Assembly (NCBI GenBank): GCA_044370375.1
Contig: JBILVQ010000032.1
Span: 1 to 20,320, forward strand
Origin: JBILVQ01 sp044370375
GTDB lineage: Bacteria > Bacteroidota > Bacteroidia > UBA4408
DNA: 20,320 nt
Direction of reading: 5' to 3'
Numbering within the stretch: position 1 is the stretch's first letter; the number at the start of each line of letters is the position of its first letter. Position numbers and translations under genes: made by a program. Under the pieces are notes generated by a model. It saw nothing but the letters and a program-made list of their open reading frames with translations. It was not told the DNA's origin and ran no database searches. Below are positions 1-7,250 of the stretch, one piece after another.

Positions 1-1950
1 ACCTGATACACCGTAGGGTAAAACGCTGCTTGCCTGATTACCGGCATCAGAAAAGGAACAAAACATGATAAAAGTATCTCCGTTGGCCACCTTAAACTTT
101 CCTTTTTCGGTTCTTTTCAAATAGGCAGAATTCAAGCCATCGGGCAAGCCGCTTACCGGAAAAGATAACCCGGCCCGTTCAATTCTTTGCACCTTACCCA
201 GTGATATTTGGTCGGAACCATAAAATTTCTTGAGTTCATCGGATGCTTTTTGAATGCTGCTAACCAATTGCTCGAGGGTAAATTTAAATCCCAACTCCAT
301 TTCAACATAACCTGAATTGGTCAATGCATTAAGATTCAAAAAAGTTAGCAGTAAAAGAGCGGCCTGTTTGTTGTTTACATCACCGCTTTTGTTCCAGCTT
401 TTTAATGAAACAATCGCATCCTTGATGCTAGGATAATCATTGGGATTAAGCTCAAATATGGGCTGTAAACTCCTACTGATTCCATAATCACCGCCTGGGT
501 AAGTACAATCGTATTTTATGGACCTAAACTCTTCGAAAGAAAACTTCTCACGTTCGGCTATTTTTTCCCGAAACCTTAAGTCACGTGCATTGATACGATT
601 CCAATGAAATGCGGCATGGGCCGAAAAAAGGGACGGCTTTGGGTTGTCTTCCGGTCCGCTGCAATAAAAAGGAGAATTGTTGGTATTATAAACAAAACCT
701 GCAGCAGGATTTTTAACCTGCGGCAATTCCTCCATCCGGATGTAATGTTTCCATCGGGTAGCAGAGGTATCGCCAGGCACAACCTTTTGCCAATCGTAGC
801 CATCCTGACGATCGGGAATTTTGCCATTGAACAAATAGGAAATATTATTCCATTTATCGGCATAAACAATATTAAAAAGAGGCAAAGATTGCATCCCAAC
901 CGCATCTTCAAAATCCTTTTTTGTTTTGGCAATGGCCATTTTAAAAAGTTGTTCAGGAACATTTAATTGTTCCAAAGTGTTAATTTGAAATGAATAGAAT
1001 TTGCCTTTCACCTTTACGGTTGGACCATACACCGACCAGTATAAATCGCGTTTTACCTTCAGTTTAAAGGGACCCTTCTTTACTTTTAAACTAACAGAAG
1101 AAGACTCTAGGTGTTGGAGTTTACCATCGAACCAATAAATATCAGAGGAAGCATCTTTCATCTTTAACTCATGAATATCGAGGTAATCGGGCCAATTAAA
1201 GGTTAGACCCCAACCGTGATGCGGACTGCTGCCCATCGCAGGGGAAATCATACCGGGGAAAAGACACCCGTGAAAATTCAGTCCCTCTTCAGATACAAGA
1301 TGCGCTTCATAAAAACTCATTGGGCCTTCTAAAGGAACATGTGGATTGATAAACAAATAAGTATTTCCATCCGTTGTACGACTGCTTTGCAGTGCTGCTG
1401 CATTGCTACCCAGGCGGGCACCAAAAATGTACTCGTTGGGTTTACCATTCAAGGTTGCGGTTAGGGCTTGCGAGACACCCGTCATTCCGGAAAAAATTAC
1501 GGTATAAGCTGTTACCAAATCGATTACCGTTACCGGAAAAATTCCTTTTAATCGCAGTTCCTGTGGATGTTCTGAAGCGTATTGATTGATTCCGTCAACA
1601 TAACCTTGCATGATGGGAACAAAATCAGCGCTAAAATCGATTTCGAATCTTTTTTCAACTACCGCCCTTGCGTTTAAAAAGGCCACAAAAAAATCAGTTT
1701 TGGCACCCTCAACACCTTCCAGCTCGCCCAGTCTTCCGCGGGAGAGAATCATCATTCTTTCCAGGGCCGGAAAATCGTCTTCCGCATGCGCATAAGCCAA
1801 ACCATACAAAACCTCGCGATGGGTTTCACCAAAGATGTGTGCTACTCCAAAAGAATCCCGATAAAGAGAAATAGTACCTTGTCCTAAACATATTTGAGCA
1901 AAGCCCGAAACAAGAAAAACAATAAAAGCATTAACAATTTTCATGTACAT
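1..1950 (-). CDS. PvdQ/aculeacin-acylase-like N-acyl amidohydrolase (penicillin amidase family), C-terminus cut by the window edge
   Basis: This frame is open from ATG at 1950 to the left edge, so 650 codons are visible and roughly 100-150 C-terminal residues are probably missing. Numbering from the second in-frame ATG at 1944, residues 1-22 form a hydrophobic signal peptide, so the enzyme should act outside the cytoplasm. The chain then shows RDSFGVAHIFGET, a YGLAYAHAEDDF segment typical of the alpha chain, and LGSNAAAL. In this last motif Ser180 would be the autoprocessing N-terminal nucleophile of the beta chain. Further on come NPHVPLEGPMSFYEAHL, GWGLTFNWPDYLD and, at 416-425, GFVYNTNNSP with the oxyanion-hole Asn. 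The GSNA form of the nucleophile motif resembles PvdQ, aculeacin A acylase and acyl-homoserine-lactone acylases more than classical penicillin G acylase. Family members cleave an acyl chain from an amine; the substrate here cannot be read from the sequence. The 1950 start overlaps the receptor stop by one base (TAATG), so translation is probably coupled. Confidence 0.88.
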   Translation of the reverse strand, partial: MYMKIVNAFIVFLVSGFAQICLGQGTISLYRDSFGVAHIFGETHREVLYGLAYAHAEDDFPALERMMILSRGRLGELEGVEGAKTDFFVAFLNARAVVEKRFEIDFSADFVPIMQGYVDGINQYASEHPQELRLKGIFPVTVIDLVTAYTVIFSGMTGVSQALTATLNGKPNEYIFGARLGSNAAALQSSRTTDGNTYLFINPHVPLEGPMSFYEAHLVSEEGLNFHGCLFPGMISPAMGSSPHHGWGLTFNWPDYLDIHELKMKDASSDIYWFDGKLQHLESSSVSLKVKKGPFKLKVKRDLYWSVYGPTVKVKGKFYSFQINTLEQLNVPEQLFKMAIAKTKKDFEDAVGMQSLPLFNIVYADKWNNISYLFNGKIPDRQDGYDWQKVVPGDTSATRWKHYIRMEELPQVKNPAAGFVYNTNNSPFYCSGPEDNPKPSLFSAHAAFHWNRINARDLRFREKIAEREKFSFEEFRSIKYDCTYPGGDYGISRSLQPIFELNPNDYPSIKDAIVSLKSWNKSGDVNNKQAALLLLTFLNLNALTNSGYVEMELGFKFTLEQLVSSIQKASDELKKFYGSDQISLGKVQRIERAGLSFPVSGLPDGLNSAYLKRTEKGKFKVANGDTFIMFCSFSDAGNQASSVLPYGVSG

Positions 1951-4388
1951 TAAAACTGAATCAAATATTGAATCATATACATCCGTGGTGGCTGCAAATC
2001 GCCTGGACGTGACATATTTTCTGCGTTCAGTAAATTATTGACAATCAGAGATACCCTGCTTTTCTCATTCACTTCAACACCAAATCGCAAATCAAAAGTA
2101 AGATTTCCCCCGCGATGTATCTTACGATATTTCTCCAGTCCGGGCAAAATATAAATACCCAGTGGGAAAGGAATAAAATAAGAAGAGACATCCTTTTCAA
2201 AACTATCATCAATATTGATCATGAAAGAGTTGTATCGGGTAGCCAAACCGGCACTAAACATTTTGTACTCCAGCTGAACATCTCCCTTTGCCAAATGGAA
2301 GAACCGATACTTCAAAAAGAAAGGCCCTGCCAAACCAGTTGTATCGTTGGGATTATAATTCAAGTTAACAGGTTTGGTGTAGGTGTATCCACCAAAAAAA
2401 GAAACTTTAACAGGACCAATTTTTCCTTGTACGGCAGCAGAAATTTCGGTTCCGGTAATTCGTGCATTTCCAACATTCACAGATTTAAAGCCTAAATACT
2501 TAACCTTGTTTAGCACATAATTCTGATAGCTGACAGAGGCAGTATCAGGGAACCAAATGCCAAAAGAAAATTCCATCATATTTCTGTATTCTGTCCAAAA
2601 ACCGGCAACATCTACAAAGCCGGTCCACGATCCCAATTTAAAACCTTGCTTAATGCCAATCTCTGCACTGAACCCATTTTCCGGCAATAAATTCTCGTTC
2701 GGAAATACGGATAAGGCACCAACACTTGTGGCCACGAATTTTTCGGCCACGGAAGGAAAACGATAACCCTGCCCCATGGAAGCTCTGAGAAAAGTTGCTT
2801 CAGCAATTCTATAATTCAAACCAAAACGGAACACCGGTTTAACCTTAGAACCACGGACGATATTAATGGTATCTCTACCCAAATCAACCACAGAATAGGT
2901 GCGACCGGTATCAACAAATTGCTTCTGCCCAATTTTATTCAGGTAAACCAAGTTGATATCATTAACCGCTTCTACATCATCAATTTTAAAATACTCACCG
3001 CGAACGCCAAGCGACAAGGTTAGCCGATTAAATCTTTTGTCGAGTTGAGAATAAACGGCCACATTTCTACCCACATGATTACCATACAAAGAATCAGAAA
3101 CCACAACCGACTTGGTACCCATTAATCCTGCGTTCAGAATCCAATTATTTCTGAATTCCTTTTTATACTGGTATTCGGCATAATACAACTCTGCAATGGA
3201 TTCTTGGTTGGTATTATTCGTATTGGTGGTATTAAAGTACCTGGTTCTAAGGGTATGCTTTCCGCCCTTGACGGTAGTATAGGTGATGAAAGGATCTATA
3301 TTGGAGCGTTTGGTAAGGTAATTACTAATGGTTCCGGCCTGTGGCTTATAACCTCCTGAATCGGCATTTTCCCAAAGAATGTAGAGGCCTCCCTTTGAAA
3401 TCATGCCATTCATGTTTACACCAATGGATAGTCCGGGAATTTTTGGAAAATTATAGCGTAAATTGGCATTTAATCTTCCACGTTGTTCTGTTTCTTCAAG
3501 ACGATAGCCCTGATCAGAAAAGAAATTTCCGCCAACGACAACATCCAAATTACCGGCTTTTCTAGAATGAAAAAAACTGGTGCCTGTTTGAATGGGATTG
3601 GCATCCTTCCACCAAACTAAATTTTTGCGCCTCGGTTTATCATATACCCCTGAAAATGCGATTATTTTGGTTTGAGGTTTATCTCTTGGAAAGGCTGTAC
3701 GAATATTGATAACACCATTCAAGGCGGAGGAACCAAAGAGTGCAGAGGAGGCTCCTTTGATGACTTCAATTTGTTCAAGATTTTCTACCGGCAGATAGTT
3801 CCATTTGATATCACCTGCATCTGCTGCCAACATGGGCATTTCATCTACCAACATCAAAACCCTTGAACCTGCTCCATAACTATAGCCGCTACCGCCGCGG
3901 ATATTCACCTGATCATCAATTACGGCTACCCCTGAAACCTGATCCACCATGGTATTCAAATTGGTTGTATTTCTTGCATCAATGGTTGCAGGTTTTAAAA
4001 CTTCCATCGAAACTGTTACTTCACTTAGTTTTTGCTCATACTTACCAGCAGAAATTACCACCTGATCTAATTGAAGAGAACTTTGTTCAAGGAAGAAATC
4101 CTGCGTGTTTTCACCCTCTTTGAGCGTAACAATAAGGTTGAGAGCAATATAACCAACCATCTTTACCGAAACTTTCTGCTCACCGGAACTCAGTTGTAGG
4201 GAATAATTACCGTCAAGATCGGTGGCCATGGCTTTTCCTTCAACCGAAACCACACTCCCAACAAGGGTTTCACCATTGGCTTTATCTTTCACTTTTCCCT
4301 TTAATACCGCCTGAGCAAAAGAAAATTGAACAATCAAATTTCCCAAAATCAGGAAAATCAGAAACCTGTAACGCTTCATTGTTTTCAT
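1950..4388 (-). CDS. TonB-dependent outer-membrane receptor with carboxypeptidase-D-regulatory-like N-terminal domain
   Basis: The product is 812 residues from ATG at 4388; ATG at 4379 (MKRYRF) is equally possible, and the frame also extends to a TTG at 4406. A signal peptide ends near FSFAQA. The mature protein opens with a CarboxypepD_reg-like beta-sandwich (VLKGKVKDKANGETLVGSVV, then DLDGNYSLQL). The TonB plug follows at about 105-230, with NIRGGSGYSYG, VLMLVDEMPM, IEVIKGASSALFGSSALNG and VINIRT. The rest is an aromatic-rich 22-strand barrel ending in YLIQF, the terminal Phe expected for BAM-assembled outer-membrane proteins. Such receptors import large or scarce ligands using TonB-ExbBD energy. 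There is no SusD partner, so a SusCD glycan locus is unlikely. The ligand is unknown; the coupled downstream acylase hints at an N-acylated compound or siderophore. A weak -7-like TATCTTGT lies at 4403-4410 with no matching -33 box. Confidence 0.93.
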   Translation of the reverse strand: MKTMKRYRFLIFLILGNLIVQFSFAQAVLKGKVKDKANGETLVGSVVSVEGKAMATDLDGNYSLQLSSGEQKVSVKMVGYIALNLIVTLKEGENTQDFFLEQSSLQLDQVVISAGKYEQKLSEVTVSMEVLKPATIDARNTTNLNTMVDQVSGVAVIDDQVNIRGGSGYSYGAGSRVLMLVDEMPMLAADAGDIKWNYLPVENLEQIEVIKGASSALFGSSALNGVINIRTAFPRDKPQTKIIAFSGVYDKPRRKNLVWWKDANPIQTGTSFFHSRKAGNLDVVVGGNFFSDQGYRLEETEQRGRLNANLRYNFPKIPGLSIGVNMNGMISKGGLYILWENADSGGYKPQAGTISNYLTKRSNIDPFITYTTVKGGKHTLRTRYFNTTNTNNTNQESIAELYYAEYQYKKEFRNNWILNAGLMGTKSVVVSDSLYGNHVGRNVAVYSQLDKRFNRLTLSLGVRGEYFKIDDVEAVNDINLVYLNKIGQKQFVDTGRTYSVVDLGRDTINIVRGSKVKPVFRFGLNYRIAEATFLRASMGQGYRFPSVAEKFVATSVGALSVFPNENLLPENGFSAEIGIKQGFKLGSWTGFVDVAGFWTEYRNMMEFSFGIWFPDTASVSYQNYVLNKVKYLGFKSVNVGNARITGTEISAAVQGKIGPVKVSFFGGYTYTKPVNLNYNPNDTTGLAGPFFLKYRFFHLAKGDVQLEYKMFSAGLATRYNSFMINIDDSFEKDVSSYFIPFPLGIYILPGLEKYRKIHRGGNLTFDLRFGVEVNEKSRVSLIVNNLLNAENMSRPGDLQPPRMYMIQYLIQF

Positions 4389-4497
4389 GTTTTTACAAGC
4401 CAACAAGATAAAGCATTTTCACCTTATTTTGAGGCAATGCTGTCTGAATTATCAACAAGGTTTTGACTTTAAAAAAAATAGGGGGTTGCAGAATAAA

Positions 4498-4528
4498 TTG
4501 CAATTCATCTTGTTAATTTATACCTTCG
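4498..4528 (+). promoter_or_regulatory. Bacteroidota-type promoter of dprA
   Basis: TTG at 4498-4500 is followed by a 20 bp spacer and TACCTTCG at 4521-4528, one mismatch from the phylum -7 consensus TAnnTTTG. Transcription would begin near 4534, leaving a leader of about 26 bases before ATG at 4561. This supports 4561 as the dprA start rather than in-frame codons further upstream, which lie before or inside the promoter. Confidence 0.6.
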
Positions 4529-4560
4529 TGCAATATTTATTTTTCTATTTATCCATTTCA

Positions 4561-5661
4561 ATGAATGATCATTTATTACATAGTATTGCCCTTACTTTAG
4601 TGCCAGGCATAGGAGATATTTACGGTCGGAAATTAATCCAACATTGTGGATCAGCCGAAGCTGTTTTTAAAGAAAAAAAAGACCGGTTGGCAAAAATTGA
4701 AGGCATAGGAAGCAGCCCTTTAAAATACCTCTCAGCCAAAGAGCACCTCAAAAAGGCAGAAAAGGAAATTAAATTTATGAATCGCTACGGCATTCAGGGT
4801 TTGCTCATTGACCAAAAAGAATATCCATTTCGATTAAAGCAATGCGCAGATGCTCCCTTGATATTGTATTACAAAGGCAATGCTTCTTTAAACCCACGAA
4901 AGGTAATCAGCATCATTGGCACCCGCAGGGCAACAGACTATGGCAGGTCTTTTTGTGAATCATTTTTACAAGCACTTGCACCGCTCGATCCATTAATCGT
5001 AAGTGGTTTAGCCCTTGGCATTGATGGGTGTGCCCATCGGGAAGCAATGAACAATCAACTCAGCACCATTGGCGTTTTAGGCCATGGACTTGATCGCATA
5101 TATCCTACACAGCACAGGAATTTAGCTGCACAAATGGTTGAACAAGGGGGATTGCTGACCGATTTCCTTTCCGAGACCATTCCCGACCGGGAGAATTTTC
5201 CGAAAAGAAACCGAATTGTTGCAGGCATGTGTGATGCAACCGTTGTTGTGGAAGCAGGCGATAAAGGCGGAGCACTAATTACTGCCGATATTGCTAACAG
5301 CTATAGTCGTGATGTTTTTGCCGTGCCCGGAAGAATCAATGATCCCTGGTCGATGGGCTGCAACCGTTACATCAAAAGCCAAAAAGCCGCCATGATTGAA
5401 AATGCTGCTGACTTGATTTATCAGATGGGTTGGACCGAAGAAATAAGTCAGCCCAAGAATATTCAAACAAAATTATTTATTGAGTTGAATGAAACAGAAC
5501 GAAATGTTATTGAAATACTTCATGGCAAAGGAAGTTTAGGCTTAGATGAAATTGCCTATACGCTTGGCCAGAGTGTTGGTTCAACCTCAGCGCTGCTATT
5601 AGCGATGGAATTTAAAAGTTTGATAAAATCTCTTCCCGGAAAAATGTATCGTGCGGTTTGA
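4561..5661 (+). CDS. dprA: DNA-processing protein DprA (Smf)
   Basis: The product is 366 residues. DprA binds incoming single-stranded DNA and loads RecA onto it during natural transformation, and is conserved even in bacteria not known to be competent. Residues about 1-60 contain two helix-hairpin-helix-like turns (LVPGIGDIYG and IEGIGSSPLK). The Rossmann core follows: IIGTRRATDYGR, VSGLALGIDGCAH, GVLGHGLDRIYP, FPKRNRIVAG, VVVEAGDKGGALITA and VFAVPGRINDPWSMGCN, all hallmark segments of the family. The last 65 or so residues form the winged-helix DML1-type domain (LNETERNVIEIL, then LGLDEIAYTLG). The frame is open back to 4387, but the family start MNDHLLHSIALTLVPGIG and the promoter both point to 4561. 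The gene converges on the lipoprotein gene with no base between the two stop codons. Confidence 0.96.
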   Translation: MNDHLLHSIALTLVPGIGDIYGRKLIQHCGSAEAVFKEKKDRLAKIEGIGSSPLKYLSAKEHLKKAEKEIKFMNRYGIQGLLIDQKEYPFRLKQCADAPLILYYKGNASLNPRKVISIIGTRRATDYGRSFCESFLQALAPLDPLIVSGLALGIDGCAHREAMNNQLSTIGVLGHGLDRIYPTQHRNLAAQMVEQGGLLTDFLSETIPDRENFPKRNRIVAGMCDATVVVEAGDKGGALITADIANSYSRDVFAVPGRINDPWSMGCNRYIKSQKAAMIENAADLIYQMGWTEEISQPKNIQTKLFIELNETERNVIEILHGKGSLGLDEIAYTLGQSVGSTSALLLAMEFKSLIKSLPGKMYRAV

Positions 5662-6168
5662 TTAGAGGTCGCGATAAAAAACATCCGACTCCACTTCATT
5701 GCTTTTGTTTTGTGCGCGGTCTTTGATAAAAATTACCGCCTTCAATGTATCAATTTCAGGCGTGGCTAAATCAGGAGGAAAATCTAAAAGCTCAATCACA
5801 ATATCGCCCTCGAGGGGCTTGTCTTTTTTGGTTTTTTTCAAAACCGGAACACGATAATAATAGGGAATCCAGAATTCCTGTTTTACCCACTGACCGTTGG
5901 TTTGACGGTAAATATCAATAAAACAATTGTAACGAAATTCACCGGCTGTATCATTCTGACTAAGTCCAATATCACCATCTCCATCTGTAAAACCAAGAAT
6001 CAGAAAAGAGGAATCCGGTTCAGTGGTGAGTGATTTAAAAACTATTTTCGGTTTAGGATCAAGGTTGGAATCGGAACTACAGGAAAACAACCCTATTGAA
6101 AAAAGGAATATCAATCCACCTGCAAGTGAAATGCCAGAACTTCTGTTAATGGTTTGATTGAACTTCAT
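5662..6168 (-). CDS. Hypothetical lipoprotein
   Basis: The product is 168 residues with a clear signal-peptidase-II signal: a hydrophobic stretch at about 13-28 and lipobox LFSC with Cys30 as the lipidated residue, so it should be anchored to a membrane from the periplasmic side or at the surface. I do not recognise a named domain. The mature part contains a GFTDGDGDIGL segment, a DxDGD-like acidic turn often seen in small Bacteroidota lipoproteins of unknown function. An alternating beta-strand pattern follows, with an aromatic cluster (EFWIPYYYRVPV), then a basic KKTKKDKP stretch and IVIELLDFPPDL. It probably folds as a small beta-sandwich. It lies 21 bp downstream of metF on the same strand, yet has a consensus promoter of its own overlapping the metF 3' end, so a functional link with metF is doubtful. 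Confidence 0.85.
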   Translation of the reverse strand: MKFNQTINRSSGISLAGGLIFLFSIGLFSCSSDSNLDPKPKIVFKSLTTEPDSSFLILGFTDGDGDIGLSQNDTAGEFRYNCFIDIYRQTNGQWVKQEFWIPYYYRVPVLKKTKKDKPLEGDIVIELLDFPPDLATPEIDTLKAVIFIKDRAQNKSNEVESDVFYRDL

Positions 6169-6178
6169 AATCCTGAAC

Positions 6179-6209
6179 CAAAGTTAAGTTTAAAAAACCT
6201 CTTTTGCAA
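6179..6209 (-). promoter_or_regulatory. Promoter of the lipoprotein gene, embedded in the metF 3' end
   Basis: Reading the minus strand, TTG (6209-6207) is followed by exactly 20 bp and TAACTTTG (6186-6179), a perfect TAnnTTTG -7 box. Most of the element lies inside the last metF codons and its stop. Predicted transcription start is near 6173, only a few bases before ATG at 6168, so the leader would be very short. Confidence 0.62.
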
Positions 6210-7143
6210 TATTTCTTACGGCTTCGGATTTTCCCATGGTGTAATAATGAATACAAGGAACACCATGATTTTTCAAAGCTTTGGATTGCTGAATACACCA
6301 TTCTATGCCAACTTGCTTGGCTTCGTCATCAGACTTTGCTTTTAACAAACCATCGGCCAAAGGTGTTGGAAGATCAATGTTAAAAATTTTCGGGATGGTG
6401 CTTAGCTGTTTTCTTTGGGTTAATGGCTTTAATCCCGGAATGATGGGAACATTGATACCGATGGCTCTGCAAGCCTTTTCAAAGGCAAAAAACCGCTCAT
6501 TATCGTAAAAAAGCTGCGTAACAATGTAATCGGCTCCGGCATCAATTTTTTGCTTCAAAAAGCGCAAATCCAATTCTAGGTTCGGTGATTCAAAGTGCTT
6601 TTCGGGATAACCTGCAACCCCAATGCAAAACTGCAATGGAGCAACATCCTGCTCTTCGTGCAAATAATTTCCCTGATTCAAACTTACAATCTGATTTACC
6701 AGTTCAACCGCATATTTATGTCCGTCGGGTCTGGGGGTAAAAGAGGCCTCTGTTTTAATCGGGTCACCGCGCAGTGCCAGAACATTATCAATTCCAAGGT
6801 ATTGTAAATCTACCAACGCATTCTCTGTTTCTTCTTTACTGAAGCCTCCACAAATGAGGTGAGGAACAGCATCAATTTTATAACGATTGATGATAGCAGC
6901 ACAAATTCCAACCGTTCCGGGCCTTTTACGAATTGCAACTTTTTCGAGATAACCACCCTCGCGGGTTTTATAAATATACTCTTCGCGGTGGTAGGTAACA
7001 TTGATAAAATTGGGCGAAAACTCCAGCAATGGATCAATACTCTCATAAATGCTGTTGATACTTTTCCCCTTCATTGGAGGAAGGATCTCAAAAGAAAAAA
7101 GAGTTTTTCCCTGGTTGTTGCGGATATGGTCGATAACTTTCAC
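6190..7143 (-). CDS. metF: 5,10-methylenetetrahydrofolate reductase
   Basis: The product is 317 residues from GTG at 7143. It is an FAD-dependent TIM-barrel enzyme that reduces 5,10-methylene-THF to 5-methyl-THF, the methyl donor for methionine synthesis. Seen in the sequence: SFEILPP near the N-terminus with the catalytic Glu (Glu19), NVTYHREEY, PHLICGGFS, NVLALRGDP with the flavin-facing Asp, FCIGVAGYPEKH, DAGADYIVTQLFYDN and IPGLKPL. Length and motif order match bacterial MetF. The frame extends upstream to TTG at 7185, but those residues do not resemble MetF, and a perfect -7 box (TAAATTTG) lies inside that extension, so GTG at 7143 (KVIDHIR) is preferred. No methionine-synthase gene lies nearby and no SAM-riboswitch fits in the short leader. 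Confidence 0.94.
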   Translation of the reverse strand: MKVIDHIRNNQGKTLFSFEILPPMKGKSINSIYESIDPLLEFSPNFINVTYHREEYIYKTREGGYLEKVAIRKRPGTVGICAAIINRYKIDAVPHLICGGFSKEETENALVDLQYLGIDNVLALRGDPIKTEASFTPRPDGHKYAVELVNQIVSLNQGNYLHEEQDVAPLQFCIGVAGYPEKHFESPNLELDLRFLKQKIDAGADYIVTQLFYDNERFFAFEKACRAIGINVPIIPGLKPLTQRKQLSTIPKIFNIDLPTPLADGLLKAKSDDEAKQVGIEWCIQQSKALKNHGVPCIHYYTMGKSEAVRNIAKEVF

Positions 7144-7161
7144 TGTGAAAAATTGAAGCGG

Positions 7162-7169
7162 CAAATTTA
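7162..7169 (-). promoter_or_regulatory. -7 box of metF promoter
   Basis: On the minus strand TAAATTTG matches the TAnnTTTG consensus at every fixed position. It ends 18 bases before GTG at 7143. The nearest upstream TTG is 23 bp away, wider than the 19-20 bp seen elsewhere in this window, so the -33 element is uncertain. Confidence 0.42.
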
Positions 7170-7235
7170 CCAAAACAATCAACAATTGATTGCAAATAAT
7201 GTTGAAAGAAAGGGTTTTACAGGCCGTTTTTTGCT

Positions 7236-7243
7236 TACTTTTG
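7236..7243 (+). promoter_or_regulatory. -7 box of lepA promoter, immediately upstream of the start codon
   Basis: TACTTTTG is a perfect TAnnTTTG match and is separated from the lepA ATG at 7251 by only seven bases (CAGCCGC). If used, transcription starts at or next to the ATG, so the mRNA would be leaderless or nearly so. The -33 region is a plain T-run with no good TTG. Confidence 0.5.
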
Positions 7244-7250
7244 CAGCCGC

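Noticed and set aside
604..966. Open frame of about 120 codons on the plus strand opposite the acylase gene, and a similar one on the minus strand at 576-962
   Set aside because: Both lie inside the acylase coding sequence, which has family motifs throughout. Their products resemble nothing and have composition unlike real genes here.
4387..4560. N-terminal extension of DprA by 58 residues
   Set aside because: It contains the dprA promoter and does not resemble DprA; the family start is at 4561.
7144..7190. SAM-responsive riboswitch ahead of metF
   Set aside because: The predicted leader is under 20 bases and the interval to lepA has no conserved paired structure.
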